From: Arthrobacter liuii
Lineage (GTDB): Bacteria > Actinomycetota > Actinomycetes > Actinomycetales > Micrococcaceae
NCBI RefSeq assembly: GCF_014639275.1
Contig: NZ_BMFW01000001.1
Location: 262,468 to 326,467 of the forward strand
DNA: 64,000 nt
Direction of reading: 5' to 3'
Shown: positions 34,974 through 44,311 of the stretch, in pieces
How positions within the stretch are numbered: the stretch's first letter is position 1
How the letters are laid out: each line of letters opens with the position of its first letter
Made by a program: the position numbers and the translations under genes
The notes under the pieces: model-generated
What the model saw: only the letters and a program-made list of their open reading frames with translations
Database searches by the model: none
Told to the model about the DNA's origin: nothing

Positions 34974-35534
34974 CTAGGCCTGCGGGCCGCTGTCCGCCGA
35001 CGTGGGGGCAGGACGTTCAGCCGCGCGTGCGGGCTCCCTGTGCGGGTGGGCTTCGATGATCTCGTGGTCGTGGGAGAACTCCGGTTCCTGGTCCAGTTCC
35101 TGGTTGAACACCAAGAAGCGGTACGCGAAGAACCGGACCACGGTGGCAACCAGGATGCCGGCCACGCCTGCGAGGAACAACAGGTTCTTGTTGTCGATGC
35201 CCATTCCATACTTGGCCAATGCCGTGAAGCCGGTGGAGATGCCGATGCCAATGCCGTTGATGATGACGAACATGACAAACTCCCGGAGCACGTTTGCCTG
35301 TCGCCGGTGGCGAAAGGTCCAGAAGCGGTTTGCCACCCACGAGAAAATCGTGGCCACGGTGGCACCCACGAACCGGGCCTTCGCCTCGCTGTCGGACATG
35401 GGACCGTGCATGAGGTAATAGGTCAAGCCGTTGTCGATGACGAACGCCACACCGCCAACCGCACCAAATTTGGCCACCTCGCGCCAGAAGAGTGAGGCGA
35501 GCCCCCGGATACGATCTGCAAGTGCGTTGTACAT
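34974..35534 (-). CDS. GtrA family membrane protein
   Basis: A 186-residue protein with four membrane helices: VAKFGAVGGVAFVIDNGLTYY, ATVATIFSWVANRFWTFRHR, FVMFVIINGIGIGISTGF and FLAGVAGILVATVVRFFAYR, then an acidic His-rich tail. GtrA proteins are thought to flip polyprenyl-phosphate-linked sugars for surface polysaccharide or teichoic-acid modification. It diverges from purK, as I recall for Mycobacterium and relatives. The promoter gap has two 16-bp direct repeats. Confidence 0.92.
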   Translation of the reverse strand: MYNALADRIRGLASLFWREVAKFGAVGGVAFVIDNGLTYYLMHGPMSDSEAKARFVGATVATIFSWVANRFWTFRHRRQANVLREFVMFVIINGIGIGISTGFTALAKYGMGIDNKNLLFLAGVAGILVATVVRFFAYRFLVFNQELDQEPEFSHDHEIIEAHPHREPARAAERPAPTSADSGPQA

Positions 35535-35595
35535 GACCCTCCATGGCCGTCTGAACTATGGGCCACTCGGCCAAGGGACCATTTTAGCCCCCAAA

Positions 35596-35633
35596 GCTTT
35601 GAACCGGCCCCCTGAACGCTTTGAACCGACCCC
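35596..35633. repeat. Two 16-bp direct repeats in the gtrA-purK promoter region
   Basis: GCTTTGAACCGGCCCC (35596-35611) and GCTTTGAACCGACCCC (35618-35633) differ at one base and start 22 bases apart, two helical turns. Such spacing suits two regulator molecules on the same DNA face. They lie upstream of both divergent genes. Confidence 0.5.
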
Positions 35634-35725
35634 TAATCCGGGCCCAGGGTAGGTCCCCGGAAAATCTCCTTCCCCCGCCGGGCCGTAAAAGCGCGATCCG
35701 GCCCGTCTTCGGTAGGCTGGCACAT

Positions 35726-36922
35726 GTGACTTTTCCAGTGATCGGCGTGGTTGGCGGCGGCCAGCTCGCGCGCATGATGGCCCCTGCCGCTACAGCTCTC
35801 GGCTTTGAACTCCGCGTCCTCGCCGAGGGCGACGACGTTTCCGCGGTGTCGGCCGTACCCACCACGCCAGTAGGCGATTACAGGGACCTGCAGACGCTCC
35901 TGGAGTTTTCCAAGGGCCTGGATGTGATGACGTTCGACCACGAGCACGTGCCGACGGACCACCTTCGTGCGCTCCAGGACGCCGGCGTCAACATCCAGCC
36001 CGGACCGGACGCCCTGGAGCACGCCCAGGACAAACTGGTCATGCGTGCCGCCGTCGACCGCCTTGAGCTGCCCAACCCCGCCTGGTCATCGGTGACGGAC
36101 GTTGACGCGCTGGTTCGCTTCGGCGACGAGACCGGCTGGCCGGTTGTACTGAAAACCCCACGGGGCGGATATGACGGCAAGGGGGTCCGGATCGTCGCCT
36201 CGCCAGAGGAGGCTGCGGAGGCCGCTGACTGGTTCGAGGCCATGAGTCCCCTGCTGGCCGAGGCGAAAGTCGAGTTCACCCGTGAACTCTCGGCGCTCGT
36301 GGCCCGCACCCCCGACGGCGAGGCACGGGCCTGGCCTGTGGTCCACACCATCCAGGTGGATGGTGTCTGCGACGAGGTGATTGCGCCCGCGCTGGACATC
36401 CCACTGGAAGTGGCTGCGGCCGCCGAGGACGCCGCTTTGCGCATCGCCGCCGAATTGGACGTCACCGGCGTCCTTGCCGTTGAACTCTTCGAAACCCCGG
36501 GTACCGGGGCTGGATTCCTGATCAACGAACTTGCCATGCGGCCGCACAACACCGGCCACTGGACCCAGGACGGATCAATTACCAGCCAGTTCGAACAGCA
36601 CCTCCGCGCGGTCCTGAACCTGCCCCTTGGTGCCACCGATGCGTTGGCACCCGTGACCGTGATGAAGAACTTCCTGGGCGGGGAGAACCAGGACCTGTAC
36701 TCCGCGTACCCCATGGCCCTTGCCGCCGAGCCGGCCGCCAAGGTCCACTGCTACGGCAAGTCGGTCCGGCCCGGACGCAAGATCGGCCACGTCAACCTGA
36801 TGGGAAGTTCCACGACGGAAGTCGACTCGGTACGCCGCAGGGCCACAGCCGTGGCAGGCATCATCCGGGATGGACGGGTCCCCACCGAAGAACCTTCCGC
36901 AATTTTCGAGGAGAACGCATGA
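35726..36922 (+). CDS. purK: N5-carboxyaminoimidazole ribonucleotide synthase
   Basis: ATP-grasp enzyme that carboxylates AIR to N5-CAIR in purine synthesis. The 398 residues start [18 protein letters not shown] (nucleotide-binding N-domain), contain [15 protein letters not shown] and the ATP-grasp stretch [20 protein letters not shown], then [19 protein letters not shown] 35726 was chosen because the conserved N-terminus begins there; the longer frame adds unrelated residues. Its stop overlaps the purE start by four bases. Confidence 0.96.
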   Translation: MTFPVIGVVGGGQLARMMAPAATALGFELRVLAEGDDVSAVSAVPTTPVGDYRDLQTLLEFSKGLDVMTFDHEHVPTDHLRALQDAGVNIQPGPDALEHAQDKLVMRAAVDRLELPNPAWSSVTDVDALVRFGDETGWPVVLKTPRGGYDGKGVRIVASPEEAAEAADWFEAMSPLLAEAKVEFTRELSALVARTPDGEARAWPVVHTIQVDGVCDEVIAPALDIPLEVAAAAEDAALRIAAELDVTGVLAVELFETPGTGAGFLINELAMRPHNTGHWTQDGSITSQFEQHLRAVLNLPLGATDALAPVTVMKNFLGGENQDLYSAYPMALAAEPAAKVHCYGKSVRPGRKIGHVNLMGSSTTEVDSVRRRATAVAGIIRDGRVPTEEPSAIFEENA

Positions 36923-37503
36923 GCGCCGAAGCCACCCCTGCCGCCGGGTCCGGCGCCAGCCCCCTGGTGGGCCTGGTCATGGGCTCCGACTCGGACTGGC
37001 CGGTCATGGAGGCTGCGGCGGACGCCCTGGCTGAATTCGGCATCCCTTTTGAGGCCGACGTCGTCTCGGCCCACCGGATGCCCACCGAGATGATCAGGTA
37101 CGGCGAGACCGCGCACGAACGCGGCCTGCGGGTGATCATCGCCGGCGCCGGCGGTGCGGCCCACCTTCCGGGCATGCTTGCCAGCGTCACGCCGCTGCCC
37201 GTGATCGGGGTTCCCGTTCCCCTGAAGACCCTGGACGGGATGGACTCCCTGCTGTCCATTGTCCAGATGCCGGCAGGCGTGCCAGTGGCCACAGTCTCCA
37301 TCGCAGGCGCCCGGAACGCCGGGCTCCTGGCCGTGCGGATACTGGCCTCCGGCACCGACGAACTTGCCGCTTCACTGCGCGCGGACCTCCTTGACTTCGC
37401 CGCCGACCTCAATGCCGTCGCCGCGCGCAAGGGCGCAAACCTGCGGCAGAAAGTCAGCGAAGTCTTCCCTGGCGGCTCCAGCGCTCTTCGGGGCAGCCGT
37501 TAG
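36919..37503 (+). CDS. purE: N5-CAIR mutase
   Basis: Converts N5-CAIR to 4-carboxy-AIR, the step after PurK. The 194 residues (family usually ~165) contain [35 protein letters not shown] (catalytic His), [17 protein letters not shown] and [21 protein letters not shown] slightly long disordered N-terminus precedes the core. Translationally coupled to purK (ATGA) and ten bases upstream of the LCP gene, so the three form one operon. Confidence 0.96.
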   Translation: MSAEATPAAGSGASPLVGLVMGSDSDWPVMEAAADALAEFGIPFEADVVSAHRMPTEMIRYGETAHERGLRVIIAGAGGAAHLPGMLASVTPLPVIGVPVPLKTLDGMDSLLSIVQMPAGVPVATVSIAGARNAGLLAVRILASGTDELAASLRADLLDFAADLNAVAARKGANLRQKVSEVFPGGSSALRGSR

Positions 37504-37513
37504 GGCGGCGGGC

Positions 37514-39163
37514 GTGGCCAGCAGCAGCGCGCTCAACACCGGCTCCGGCGCGTCCCTGACGGACCCGGTCCGGTATCCGGTCAGCGCTTCCTCCGCGGTC
37601 CGTACCAAGCGCGCCTTCGTGCTGGTCCTGCTGACGCTCCTGGTACCGGGCAGCGCCCAACTCGTGGCGGGCGACCGGAAACTGGGCCGGACAGCGCTGC
37701 GCGTGACGCTGTGCGTGTGGGCGGTCCTGCTGCTGACAGTTGTCCTGCTGCTGGTCAACCGCAGCCTGGTCATCAGCATGGTCACCAACCCGGTCACGTC
37801 GCTGGTGCTGGTGGTCCTGCTCGCGGCGCTGGCGCTCGGCTGGGCTTTCCTGTTCGTGAATACCCTGAGGCTCATCCGCCCCGTCCTGCTGGCACCGCAG
37901 GCGCGCCCCGCCGTCGGCATTGCCCTGGTGGTGGCGCTGGTCCTGGGCAGCGGCTCCGTGGGCTACGCGGCCTACCTGCTGAACGTGGGCCGCAACGCCA
38001 TCGGCAACATCTTCTCGTCAGGCCCGGCGATCAAGCCCGTGGAGGGGCGCTACAACTTCCTCATGATGGGCGGAGACGCGGGCGACGACCGCACCGGCCG
38101 CCGTCCGGACAGCCTCTCGGTCCTGAGCGTGGACGCCGAGACGGGCCAGACCGCCATCATTTCCGTCCCCCGGAATTTCCAGAATGCGCAGTTCAGCGAC
38201 GGCTCCCCCATGCGCGCGATCTATCCCAAGGGCTACAACTGCGGCGACGAATGCCTCATCAATGCCATCAACACCGAGGTCACCAACGAGCACGCAAACC
38301 TCTACCCCGGCGTGGCGGACCCCGGCGCCCAGGCCACCATGGAAGCTGTCTCGGGAACGCTGGGCATGCAGATCCAGGCCTACGTCCTGGTGGACATGGA
38401 CGGCTTCTCCAAACTCATTGACGCCATGGGCGGCATCCGGATCAAGGCCGGCGGCTGGGTCCCCATCAGCGGTGAGACCATCGACGAAGCCAAAGGCATC
38501 CACGGAATGCCGCTGGGCTGGATCCCTGCCGGGGAGAACACACTGGATGGCTACCACGCCCTGTGGTACGGCAGGTCGCGCGAATTCGTGGACGATTACG
38601 CCCGGATTGCCCGCCAGCAGTGCGTGCAGCAGGCAATGCTGAAGCAGCTGGACCCAGCCACCCTGCTGTCCAAGTTCGAGGACATTGCCAACGCGGGAAC
38701 CAAGGTGGTGGACTCGAACATTTCCTCCGCCCAGCTGGGCAGCTTCCTGGACCTGGCCATCAAGGCGCGGGGCACGGACGTCAAACGGCTCACCATCGGG
38801 CCGCCGGACTTCGATCCGTCGTTCTCCACGAATCCGGACTTTAACCGGATTCACGACCGGGTGGACCAGTTGCTCGCGTCCGCCTCTGCCAAGGGCGCCC
38901 AGTCGGCAGGAATTGCCGACGACGGGACGGCAGTTCCACAGGCAGGCGCCGGACACGTGCAGGCGGCAGGGACCCTCCCGGCCACCCTGCCCGCCGCCGC
39001 CAAGGCAGGGCAGCAGCCCCCGCCGTCGGACTTCACCCCAGTGACCACCACGCCCGACGGTGAGCCGATCACCGAAGCGATGCTGAACCAGTTCAAGCGT
39101 GAAGGCGACGAACAGGCCATCCGCCAACTCGTGGCCACCAACGGACAGTGCGCCCCGCTCTAG
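37514..39163 (+). CDS. LytR-CpsA-Psr (LCP) family cell-wall ligase
   Basis: Attaches glycopolymers such as teichoic acids or arabinogalactan-like polymers from polyprenyl-diphosphate carriers to peptidoglycan. The 549-residue protein has about four N-terminal membrane helices (about 35-155), more than the usual one. The LCP domain (about 175-430) has NFLMMGGDAGDDRTGRRPDS, IISVPRNF and the region YHALWYGRSREFVDDYARIARQQ with catalytic/binding Arg and Asp. The C-terminal ~120 residues are Ala/Pro-rich. GTG 37514 matches the purE spacing; the upstream frame overlaps purE and is not coding. Confidence 0.92.
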   Translation: MASSSALNTGSGASLTDPVRYPVSASSAVRTKRAFVLVLLTLLVPGSAQLVAGDRKLGRTALRVTLCVWAVLLLTVVLLLVNRSLVISMVTNPVTSLVLVVLLAALALGWAFLFVNTLRLIRPVLLAPQARPAVGIALVVALVLGSGSVGYAAYLLNVGRNAIGNIFSSGPAIKPVEGRYNFLMMGGDAGDDRTGRRPDSLSVLSVDAETGQTAIISVPRNFQNAQFSDGSPMRAIYPKGYNCGDECLINAINTEVTNEHANLYPGVADPGAQATMEAVSGTLGMQIQAYVLVDMDGFSKLIDAMGGIRIKAGGWVPISGETIDEAKGIHGMPLGWIPAGENTLDGYHALWYGRSREFVDDYARIARQQCVQQAMLKQLDPATLLSKFEDIANAGTKVVDSNISSAQLGSFLDLAIKARGTDVKRLTIGPPDFDPSFSTNPDFNRIHDRVDQLLASASAKGAQSAGIADDGTAVPQAGAGHVQAAGTLPATLPAAAKAGQQPPPSDFTPVTTTPDGEPITEAMLNQFKREGDEQAIRQLVATNGQCAPL

Positions 39164-39205
39164 CGCCCGCCCATCAGCGCCCAACCATCAAGGAACGGAA
39201 CGGTT

Positions 39206-40450
39206 TTGTACGAGATTGAGAACGTCCTCCGGGACTACGCCTGGGGTTCGACGACGGCCATCGCCTCGCTGCTGGGCCGTCCCGAATCGGGGCGCCCGGA
39301 GGCCGAACTGTGGATCGGCGCCCACCCTGATTCCCCGTCGGTGGCGCACGTACCGGAGGACGGGACCCGGAGCCCGCTCGATGCCCTGATCTCCTCTGAC
39401 CCGGAGCATTTCCTTGGCGCGGAATCCGTCGCCGCCTTCGGCCCCCGGCTGCCGTTCCTTGCCAAGATCCTGGCGGCTGCGCAACCGCTCTCCCTCCAGG
39501 TCCACCCGAGCCTGGAACAGGCGCGGGAAGGGTTCACGCGGGAAAACGAAGCCGGGCTCGATCCCCATGCTCCGAACCGGAACTACAAGGATGACAACCA
39601 CAAGCCGGAGATGATCTTCGCCCTCACGCCCTTCGAGGCGCTGTGCGGGTTCCGGCCGGCCGCTGAAACCCGGAAGATCCTGCAGCACATTGCCGATTCC
39701 TTACCCGAGGGCGCGCATCCACCCACGCTGGTGCAGTCCCTTCTCGGTGATCTCGCCGCAGCGGACGAAGGTGCCGGACTCCGACGGGCCTTTGAACGCC
39801 TGATCACCGGCGGCCAGGGCGTGGCAGAGGAAACTGCCCTGGTGGTGGCAGCCCTGCTGTCCGGGGCCTCGCATGAGCCCTACCAGGCCGAGCTGGGCAC
39901 CGTCATCAGCCTCAACGAAAAGTACCCCGGCGATCCCGGTGTCCTGATCTCGCTGCTGCTCAACAGGATCTCACTGAAGCCCGGTGAAGCCGTCTATCTT
40001 CCGGCCGGGAACGTGCACGCGTACCTGCACGGGCTGGGCGTGGAGGTCATGGCGTCCTCGGACAACGTCCTGCGTGGCGGCCTGACGCCCAAGCACGTGG
40101 ATGTGCCGGAACTCCTGCGCACCATCGACTTCCATCCGGTGGCTGTTCCGATGCTGGGCGCCGAAAAGACCGTGATGGACCAGGAACTGTTCCGGCCGCC
40201 GTTCAAGGAGTTCCAGCTGCAGCGCATCGAACTGGGGCCGGACGCCGGGCCCGTTCCGCTGGCCCAGGCCGGTGCCGCGGTGGTCATTGTGGTGGCAGGC
40301 GCGGTGTACCTCGATTCCCCCAAGGGCGACCTGGAGCTGTCGCGGGGCGGCAGCGCGTTCCTGGCAGCGGCTGAAGCCCCCGTCAATATCCACCGGGTGG
40401 CGGGCAGCGCCGAGCCCGCACTGGCTTTCGCCGTGACCACCGGCCTCTAG
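39206..40450 (+). CDS. manA: Mannose-6-phosphate isomerase, class I
   Basis: Interconverts fructose-6-phosphate and mannose-6-phosphate, supplying mannosyl donors for the O-mannosyltransferase and surface glycans. The 414-residue cupin enzyme shows LRDYAWGSTTAIASLLG, the zinc site QPLSLQVHPSLEQAREGF, DNHKPEMIFAL and VYLPAGNVHAYLHGLGVEVMASSDN. The start is TTG (39206), preceded by AAGGAACGG at good spacing. Downstream of LCP, upstream of a strong hairpin. Confidence 0.94.
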   Translation: MYEIENVLRDYAWGSTTAIASLLGRPESGRPEAELWIGAHPDSPSVAHVPEDGTRSPLDALISSDPEHFLGAESVAAFGPRLPFLAKILAAAQPLSLQVHPSLEQAREGFTRENEAGLDPHAPNRNYKDDNHKPEMIFALTPFEALCGFRPAAETRKILQHIADSLPEGAHPPTLVQSLLGDLAAADEGAGLRRAFERLITGGQGVAEETALVVAALLSGASHEPYQAELGTVISLNEKYPGDPGVLISLLLNRISLKPGEAVYLPAGNVHAYLHGLGVEVMASSDNVLRGGLTPKHVDVPELLRTIDFHPVAVPMLGAEKTVMDQELFRPPFKEFQLQRIELGPDAGPVPLAQAGAAVVIVVAGAVYLDSPKGDLELSRGGSAFLAAAEAPVNIHRVAGSAEPALAFAVTTGL

Positions 40451-40474
40451 CAGGGCCGCGCCAGCAAGAACAAA

Positions 40475-40513
40475 GGGCGACGGCGGCACCCACCCCGGGT
40501 GCCGCCGTCGCCC
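40475..40513. terminator. Bidirectional terminator between manA and the FemABX gene
   Basis: A 17-bp perfect stem (40475-40491 with 40497-40513) and a 5-base loop lie between convergent genes. On the minus strand it is followed by CTTTGTTCTTG, a moderate T-tract; on the plus strand by TCCTGTCG. Confidence 0.8.
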
Positions 40514-40529
40514 TCCTGTCGTATCCCAG

Positions 40530-41585
40530 TCAGTTGCCCGAACGCAGCTTCCGGGCCAGTGGGCGGAGCCGCGCAGCGGCGCCCTTCAGCAGCTGACGCC
40601 CCTGCTGGAGGCCCTTGCGGGCCAGGGGCATAGCCTTGGAGTACGCGGGGTAGAACGGCGACAACGGCCTTTCCCACGTGCCCAGCAGCATGTTTTCGTG
40701 CTTGGCGAACTGCTTCTTGAAGTCGGAGATGCCATCGTTGAGCAGGCCGTTGAAGTCGTACCTGCTGCACCCGTCTTCCCGCATGGACTGCAGCGCCGCC
40801 CACTTCACGCCGTAGTTCACCCGCTGCTTCTGGCCCTCGCTGGAGACACCGCCGTACAGTTCGAAGGCAGTGGCGCCGCTGCGCGAAAGCCAGGTGAAGG
40901 CCAGCATCTGCTCGCCGTCGAACGCGGCGATGATCGGCGAGGCATCACCAAGGTTCCGGAAGATGTCCCGGTAGTACTGGTCCTCGTGGATCCCGAAGCC
41001 CGCCCGGTCCGCGGTCTCGTGGTAGATGGCCAGCACCTGCTCCAGCTCGGAGTCGTTCTTGACCTTTCGGAATTCCACGTCGCTGCGCATGGCCTTGCGG
41101 ATATTTGCCCGGGTGGACTTGGACATCTCCGCCATCAGCTCGTCATCGGAACGGGTGAGGTCCAGGATGAGCGTGCGTGGGATGAGGACGGTGTTGGAGG
41201 ACTCGCGGAAGCCGGCGGCGGCCACGGCGCCGGCGAAAGCGGACCCGCGGTCCCAATCAGGTTCGATACTGAGGGCCACGCCCCTGTGGCGGAGGGCAGC
41301 GTGCTCGGCCAGCCGGTTGAGGACCACCTGGGCGTTTTCGGCAGAGCACATGGGGCCGCGCGGAATGTAGACCAGTGCGCGGAAAGGTACGGGAAGCCGG
41401 CGGACCAGCAGTTGGGCGCAGCCGATGGTTTCATCCCCGGCCTTTACCAGGACCCTGTCAACGGACCAGCCGTGCATCGCCTTGGTCTCACCCCAGCCCC
41501 AGAGCTGTTGCGGATGCCCCTGGAACCGGTCAACGTGCTCGTCCCAGAGGGCGCGGTCAGTACAGGGCACAACGGCAGGAATCAT
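40530..41585 (-). CDS. FemABX-family aminoacyltransferase (GNAT-fold, peptidoglycan bridge type)
   Basis: A 351-residue protein of the FemX/MurM family that transfers amino acids from tRNA to the lipid II stem peptide. It carries LWGWGETKAMHGWSVDR and the hinge ALVYIPRGPM, then the second GNAT-like half with STRANIRKAMRSDVEFRKV, LAFTWLSRSGATAFELYGG and the conserved KWAALQSMREDGCSRYDFNG. Arthrobacter peptidoglycan often has interpeptide bridges, so a bridge role fits. The basic C-terminus (ARLRPLARKLRSGN) may contact membrane or tRNA. Confidence 0.9.
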   Translation of the reverse strand: MIPAVVPCTDRALWDEHVDRFQGHPQQLWGWGETKAMHGWSVDRVLVKAGDETIGCAQLLVRRLPVPFRALVYIPRGPMCSAENAQVVLNRLAEHAALRHRGVALSIEPDWDRGSAFAGAVAAAGFRESSNTVLIPRTLILDLTRSDDELMAEMSKSTRANIRKAMRSDVEFRKVKNDSELEQVLAIYHETADRAGFGIHEDQYYRDIFRNLGDASPIIAAFDGEQMLAFTWLSRSGATAFELYGGVSSEGQKQRVNYGVKWAALQSMREDGCSRYDFNGLLNDGISDFKKQFAKHENMLLGTWERPLSPFYPAYSKAMPLARKGLQQGRQLLKGAAARLRPLARKLRSGN

Positions 41586-41617
41586 GGCTTAAACCCTATA
41601 CCAAGGCGTTAACGGGA

Positions 41618-41650
41618 AAGCCCCGGTGCGCGCTCGGCGCCCCGGGGCTT
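41618..41650 (-). terminator. Hairpin downstream of glpX
   Basis: Nine-bp arms AAGCCCCGG (41618-41626) and CCGGGGCTT (41642-41650) lie between glpX and the FemABX gene, both on the minus strand. A T-tract is lacking, so it is a probable but weak terminator. Confidence 0.5.
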
Positions 41651-41673
41651 CGGTATCCTGCTTTGGCTGAAGG

Positions 41674-42711
41674 TCAGCTCTTGCGGGCGTAGTTCTCCCA
41701 CTTGCTGGCCTGGTGCTCGCCGTCCACAAAGCGGATGGTGCCCGACTTGGAGCGCATCACGATCGACTGGGTCAGGACCTTGTCCTTGGAGTAGCGCACG
41801 CCCTTGAGCAGGTCGCCGTCGGTGATGCCGGTGGCGGCGAAGTAGCAGTTGTCGCTGGAGACCAGGTCGTTGGTGGAAAGCACCCGCTCGAGGTCGTGAC
41901 CGGCGTCGAGGGCCTTCTGCTTCTCTTCGTCGCTGGTGGGCCAGAGTCGGCCCTGGATAACGCCGCCCAGGGACTTGATGGCACAGGCTGCCACGATGCC
42001 TTCAGGGGTTCCACCGATGCCCATGAGGGCGTCCACGCCGGTGCCGGAGCGTGCCGCGGCGATGGCGCCGGCAACGTCGCCGTCCATGATGAATTTGGTG
42101 CGGGCGCCTGCTTCGCGTATCTCTTCCACCAGCGGGCGGTGGCGGTCGCGGTCAAGGATCATGACGTTGAGCTGGTTGACCTTCACGCCCTTGGCCTTGG
42201 CGATCAGGTGCAGGTTCTGCTTGACCGGCAGGCGCAGGTCCACCATGTCAGCGGCCTCGGGACCGGTGACGAGCTTCTCCATGTAGAACACGGCAGAGGG
42301 ATCGAACATGGAGCCACGCTCGGCGACAGCCAGGACGGCCAGCGCGTTGTTGATGCCCAGGGCGGTCAGCCGCGTTCCGTCGATGGGGTCAACGGCCACA
42401 TCCACCTCGGGGCCCGTGCCATCGCCAACGCGCTCACCGTTGAACAGCATGGGGGCTTCGTCCTTTTCGCCCTCGCCGATCACCACGACACCGTTGAAGT
42501 GGACGGTCTGCAGGAAGGAACGCATGGCATCCACGGCTGCGCCGTCGGCTGTGTTCTTGTCGCCGAAGCCCACCCAGTGGCCGCCGGCAATGGCCGCGGC
42601 CTCGGTGACGCGGACGAGTTCAAGGGCAAGGTTGCGGTCCGGCTCGTCGTGGCCCACCGCAAGGGACGGTGAAATCGTGGAGTACTTCTGGGTCATGGAC
42701 GCTGGTGACAC
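41674..42711 (-). CDS. glpX: Class II fructose-1,6-bisphosphatase
   Basis: Dephosphorylates fructose-1,6-bisphosphate for gluconeogenesis. The 345 residues show ALELVRVTEAAAIAGGHWVG, VVIGEGEKDEAPMLFNGE (metal site), AVDPIDGTRLTALG, DRDRHRPLVEEIR and GIGGTPEGIVAACAIKSLGG. GTG 42711 has AAGAGG upstream; ATG 42696 is an alternative. It diverges from the DUF4245 gene and lies near fumC, the same neighbourhood I recall in Mycobacterium (Rv1098c-Rv1100). Confidence 0.96.
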   Translation of the reverse strand: MSPASMTQKYSTISPSLAVGHDEPDRNLALELVRVTEAAAIAGGHWVGFGDKNTADGAAVDAMRSFLQTVHFNGVVVIGEGEKDEAPMLFNGERVGDGTGPEVDVAVDPIDGTRLTALGINNALAVLAVAERGSMFDPSAVFYMEKLVTGPEAADMVDLRLPVKQNLHLIAKAKGVKVNQLNVMILDRDRHRPLVEEIREAGARTKFIMDGDVAGAIAAARSGTGVDALMGIGGTPEGIVAACAIKSLGGVIQGRLWPTSDEEKQKALDAGHDLERVLSTNDLVSSDNCYFAATGITDGDLLKGVRYSKDKVLTQSIVMRSKSGTIRFVDGEHQASKWENYARKS

Positions 42712-42920
42712 GTGAACCTCTTCTTCGAGTGGCGATCATTGAACCCGCCCGCCGGTGCAGCAGGACGGTGATTCCTCTGCTATCGATCATAGTCGTGGCG
42801 CCGCGCCGCGGGCTGCCCGTGACGCAACAACGCAATGTGCATTGCGGGTGCCCGGGACCCCGGTGCGGCCCCGAATGGAAGTGCGGCTCCGGAATGGGCG
42901 ACTATAGAGGGGTGAATGAC

Positions 42921-43601
42921 ATGCAGGAAGCCACCAGTCCCAGCTCCGGCCAGGCCCAGCCCGACGCCCGCCCCGGCGCGGCCGGCAGCAGTGCGGACGC
43001 CCCGGTTAAGCCCGTCATTCCGGCGGCGGCCGCCAAGCGGGCCAACGCGTCGGTGATCGGCATGATCATTGCCCTGGTGCTCAGCATCGCTGCATTCCTT
43101 CCCGTTGTCCTCATGAATCCCCAGCCCAAGGGCGAGGGCTACCGGCCCGACGTCGATGTTGCGTCCGTGGCAAGGAACGCTGCGGATGTGGCGGGATTCA
43201 CACCTGTCGCGCCGGACACAGGCAACGCCTTCCGTGCCAATTACGCCCGGTGGGAAGCAGGGACAGGCAACGGCGTGCCCAGGTGGGAGGTTGGCTACGT
43301 GACCCCGAAGACGTCCTTCATCGGTTTGGTCCAGACAAAGAATGCCAATCCCACCTGGCTGCTGCAGCAGACCAAGAACGCCCCGGTCACCGGCTCCCGA
43401 AATGCCGGCGGCCAGGAATGGGAGCTGCGGGACACCGGCAAGGGTGAAAAGTCCATGGTCCTGAACTACCGCGGCAGCACCGTTGTCCTCTCGGGCGCAG
43501 CGCAACTGGACGAATTCGCCACGCTGGCCGCCGCCGTCGTAGGCTCCCTTGAAAGCAACCCCACTGTCACAGTTTCACCCTCGGCTGCTCCCACCCCGTA
43601 A
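42921..43601 (+). CDS. DUF4245 membrane-anchored protein
   Basis: A 226-residue protein of unknown function. A disordered Pro/Ala-rich cytoplasmic start is followed by one membrane helix (about 48-67, GMIIALVLSIAAFLPVVLM) and an extracytoplasmic domain with AGFTPVAPDTGNAFRANYARW and WEVGYVTPKTSFIGLVQT. ATG 42921 sits eight bases after AGAGGGG; GTG 42912 lacks this spacing. It lies ten bases upstream of the carbonic anhydrase gene, probably co-transcribed. Conserved beside glpX in actinobacteria. Confidence 0.87.
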   Translation: MQEATSPSSGQAQPDARPGAAGSSADAPVKPVIPAAAAKRANASVIGMIIALVLSIAAFLPVVLMNPQPKGEGYRPDVDVASVARNAADVAGFTPVAPDTGNAFRANYARWEAGTGNGVPRWEVGYVTPKTSFIGLVQTKNANPTWLLQQTKNAPVTGSRNAGGQEWELRDTGKGEKSMVLNYRGSTVVLSGAAQLDEFATLAAAVVGSLESNPTVTVSPSAAPTP

Positions 43602-43610
43602 GGTGGGGGC

Positions 43611-44225
43611 GTGACGACTAACCTGACCCCTGCACTGGCCTGGCGCCGCCTGCGCGAAGGCAACGAACGTTTCGTAAACGGCGAGTCTTCCCATCCGAAC
43701 CAGAACGCTTCACGGCGTTCGTCGCTGGTGGAGACCCAGAATCCCTTCGCGGTGATCTTTGGCTGCTCGGACTCGCGGCTTGCGGCCGAGATTATTTTCG
43801 ACGTCGGCCTCGGCGACGTCTTCGTGGTCCGCACGGCCGGGCAGGTGATTGACGACGCCGTCCTGGGCTCGCTGGAATACAGCGTCAGCGTGCTGGGGGT
43901 GCCGCTGATCGTGGTGCTTGGGCACGACAGCTGCGGCGCCGTCACGGCCACCAAAGACGCCGTCGAGACCGGTGAAATGCCCCCGGGCTTCATCCGCGAC
44001 CTGGTGGAACGCATCACGCCCTCCGTCCTGACGTCCCTGCGGAACAACCAGACCGAGGTCAACGACATGGTGGTGGAGAACGTCAAGCAGACCTCCCAGC
44101 GCCTCGCCGAAAGCTCACGTGTGATTTCCGACGCAATCGAGGGCGGCCGCACCGCTGTCATCGGGCTCTCATACCGCCTGGCAGAGGGCCGCGCCGACCT
44201 TGTTTCCGGAATCGGCGAGCTGTAG
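43611..44225 (+). CDS. Beta-class carbonic anhydrase
   Basis: Interconverts CO2 and bicarbonate. The 204-residue protein has the zinc ligands CSDSRLAAE (Cys-x-Asp-x-Arg) and LGHDSCGAVTATKDA (His and Cys), plus VVRTAGQVIDDAVLGSLEYS. It starts with GTG (43611) after AAGGTGGGGG. Positioned between DUF4245 and fumC on the same strand; bicarbonate supply to anaplerotic carboxylation fits the central-carbon context, but that is inference. Confidence 0.95.
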   Translation: MTTNLTPALAWRRLREGNERFVNGESSHPNQNASRRSSLVETQNPFAVIFGCSDSRLAAEIIFDVGLGDVFVVRTAGQVIDDAVLGSLEYSVSVLGVPLIVVLGHDSCGAVTATKDAVETGEMPPGFIRDLVERITPSVLTSLRNNQTEVNDMVVENVKQTSQRLAESSRVISDAIEGGRTAVIGLSYRLAEGRADLVSGIGEL

Positions 44226-44311
44226 GAGCCACTCGCCGGCGGTCCACGGGCCGCCGGCAACGGGCCCTTAACGGTTTTCGGTGGGGCGGCTGATCGCCAT
44301 AAGCTAGCCCC

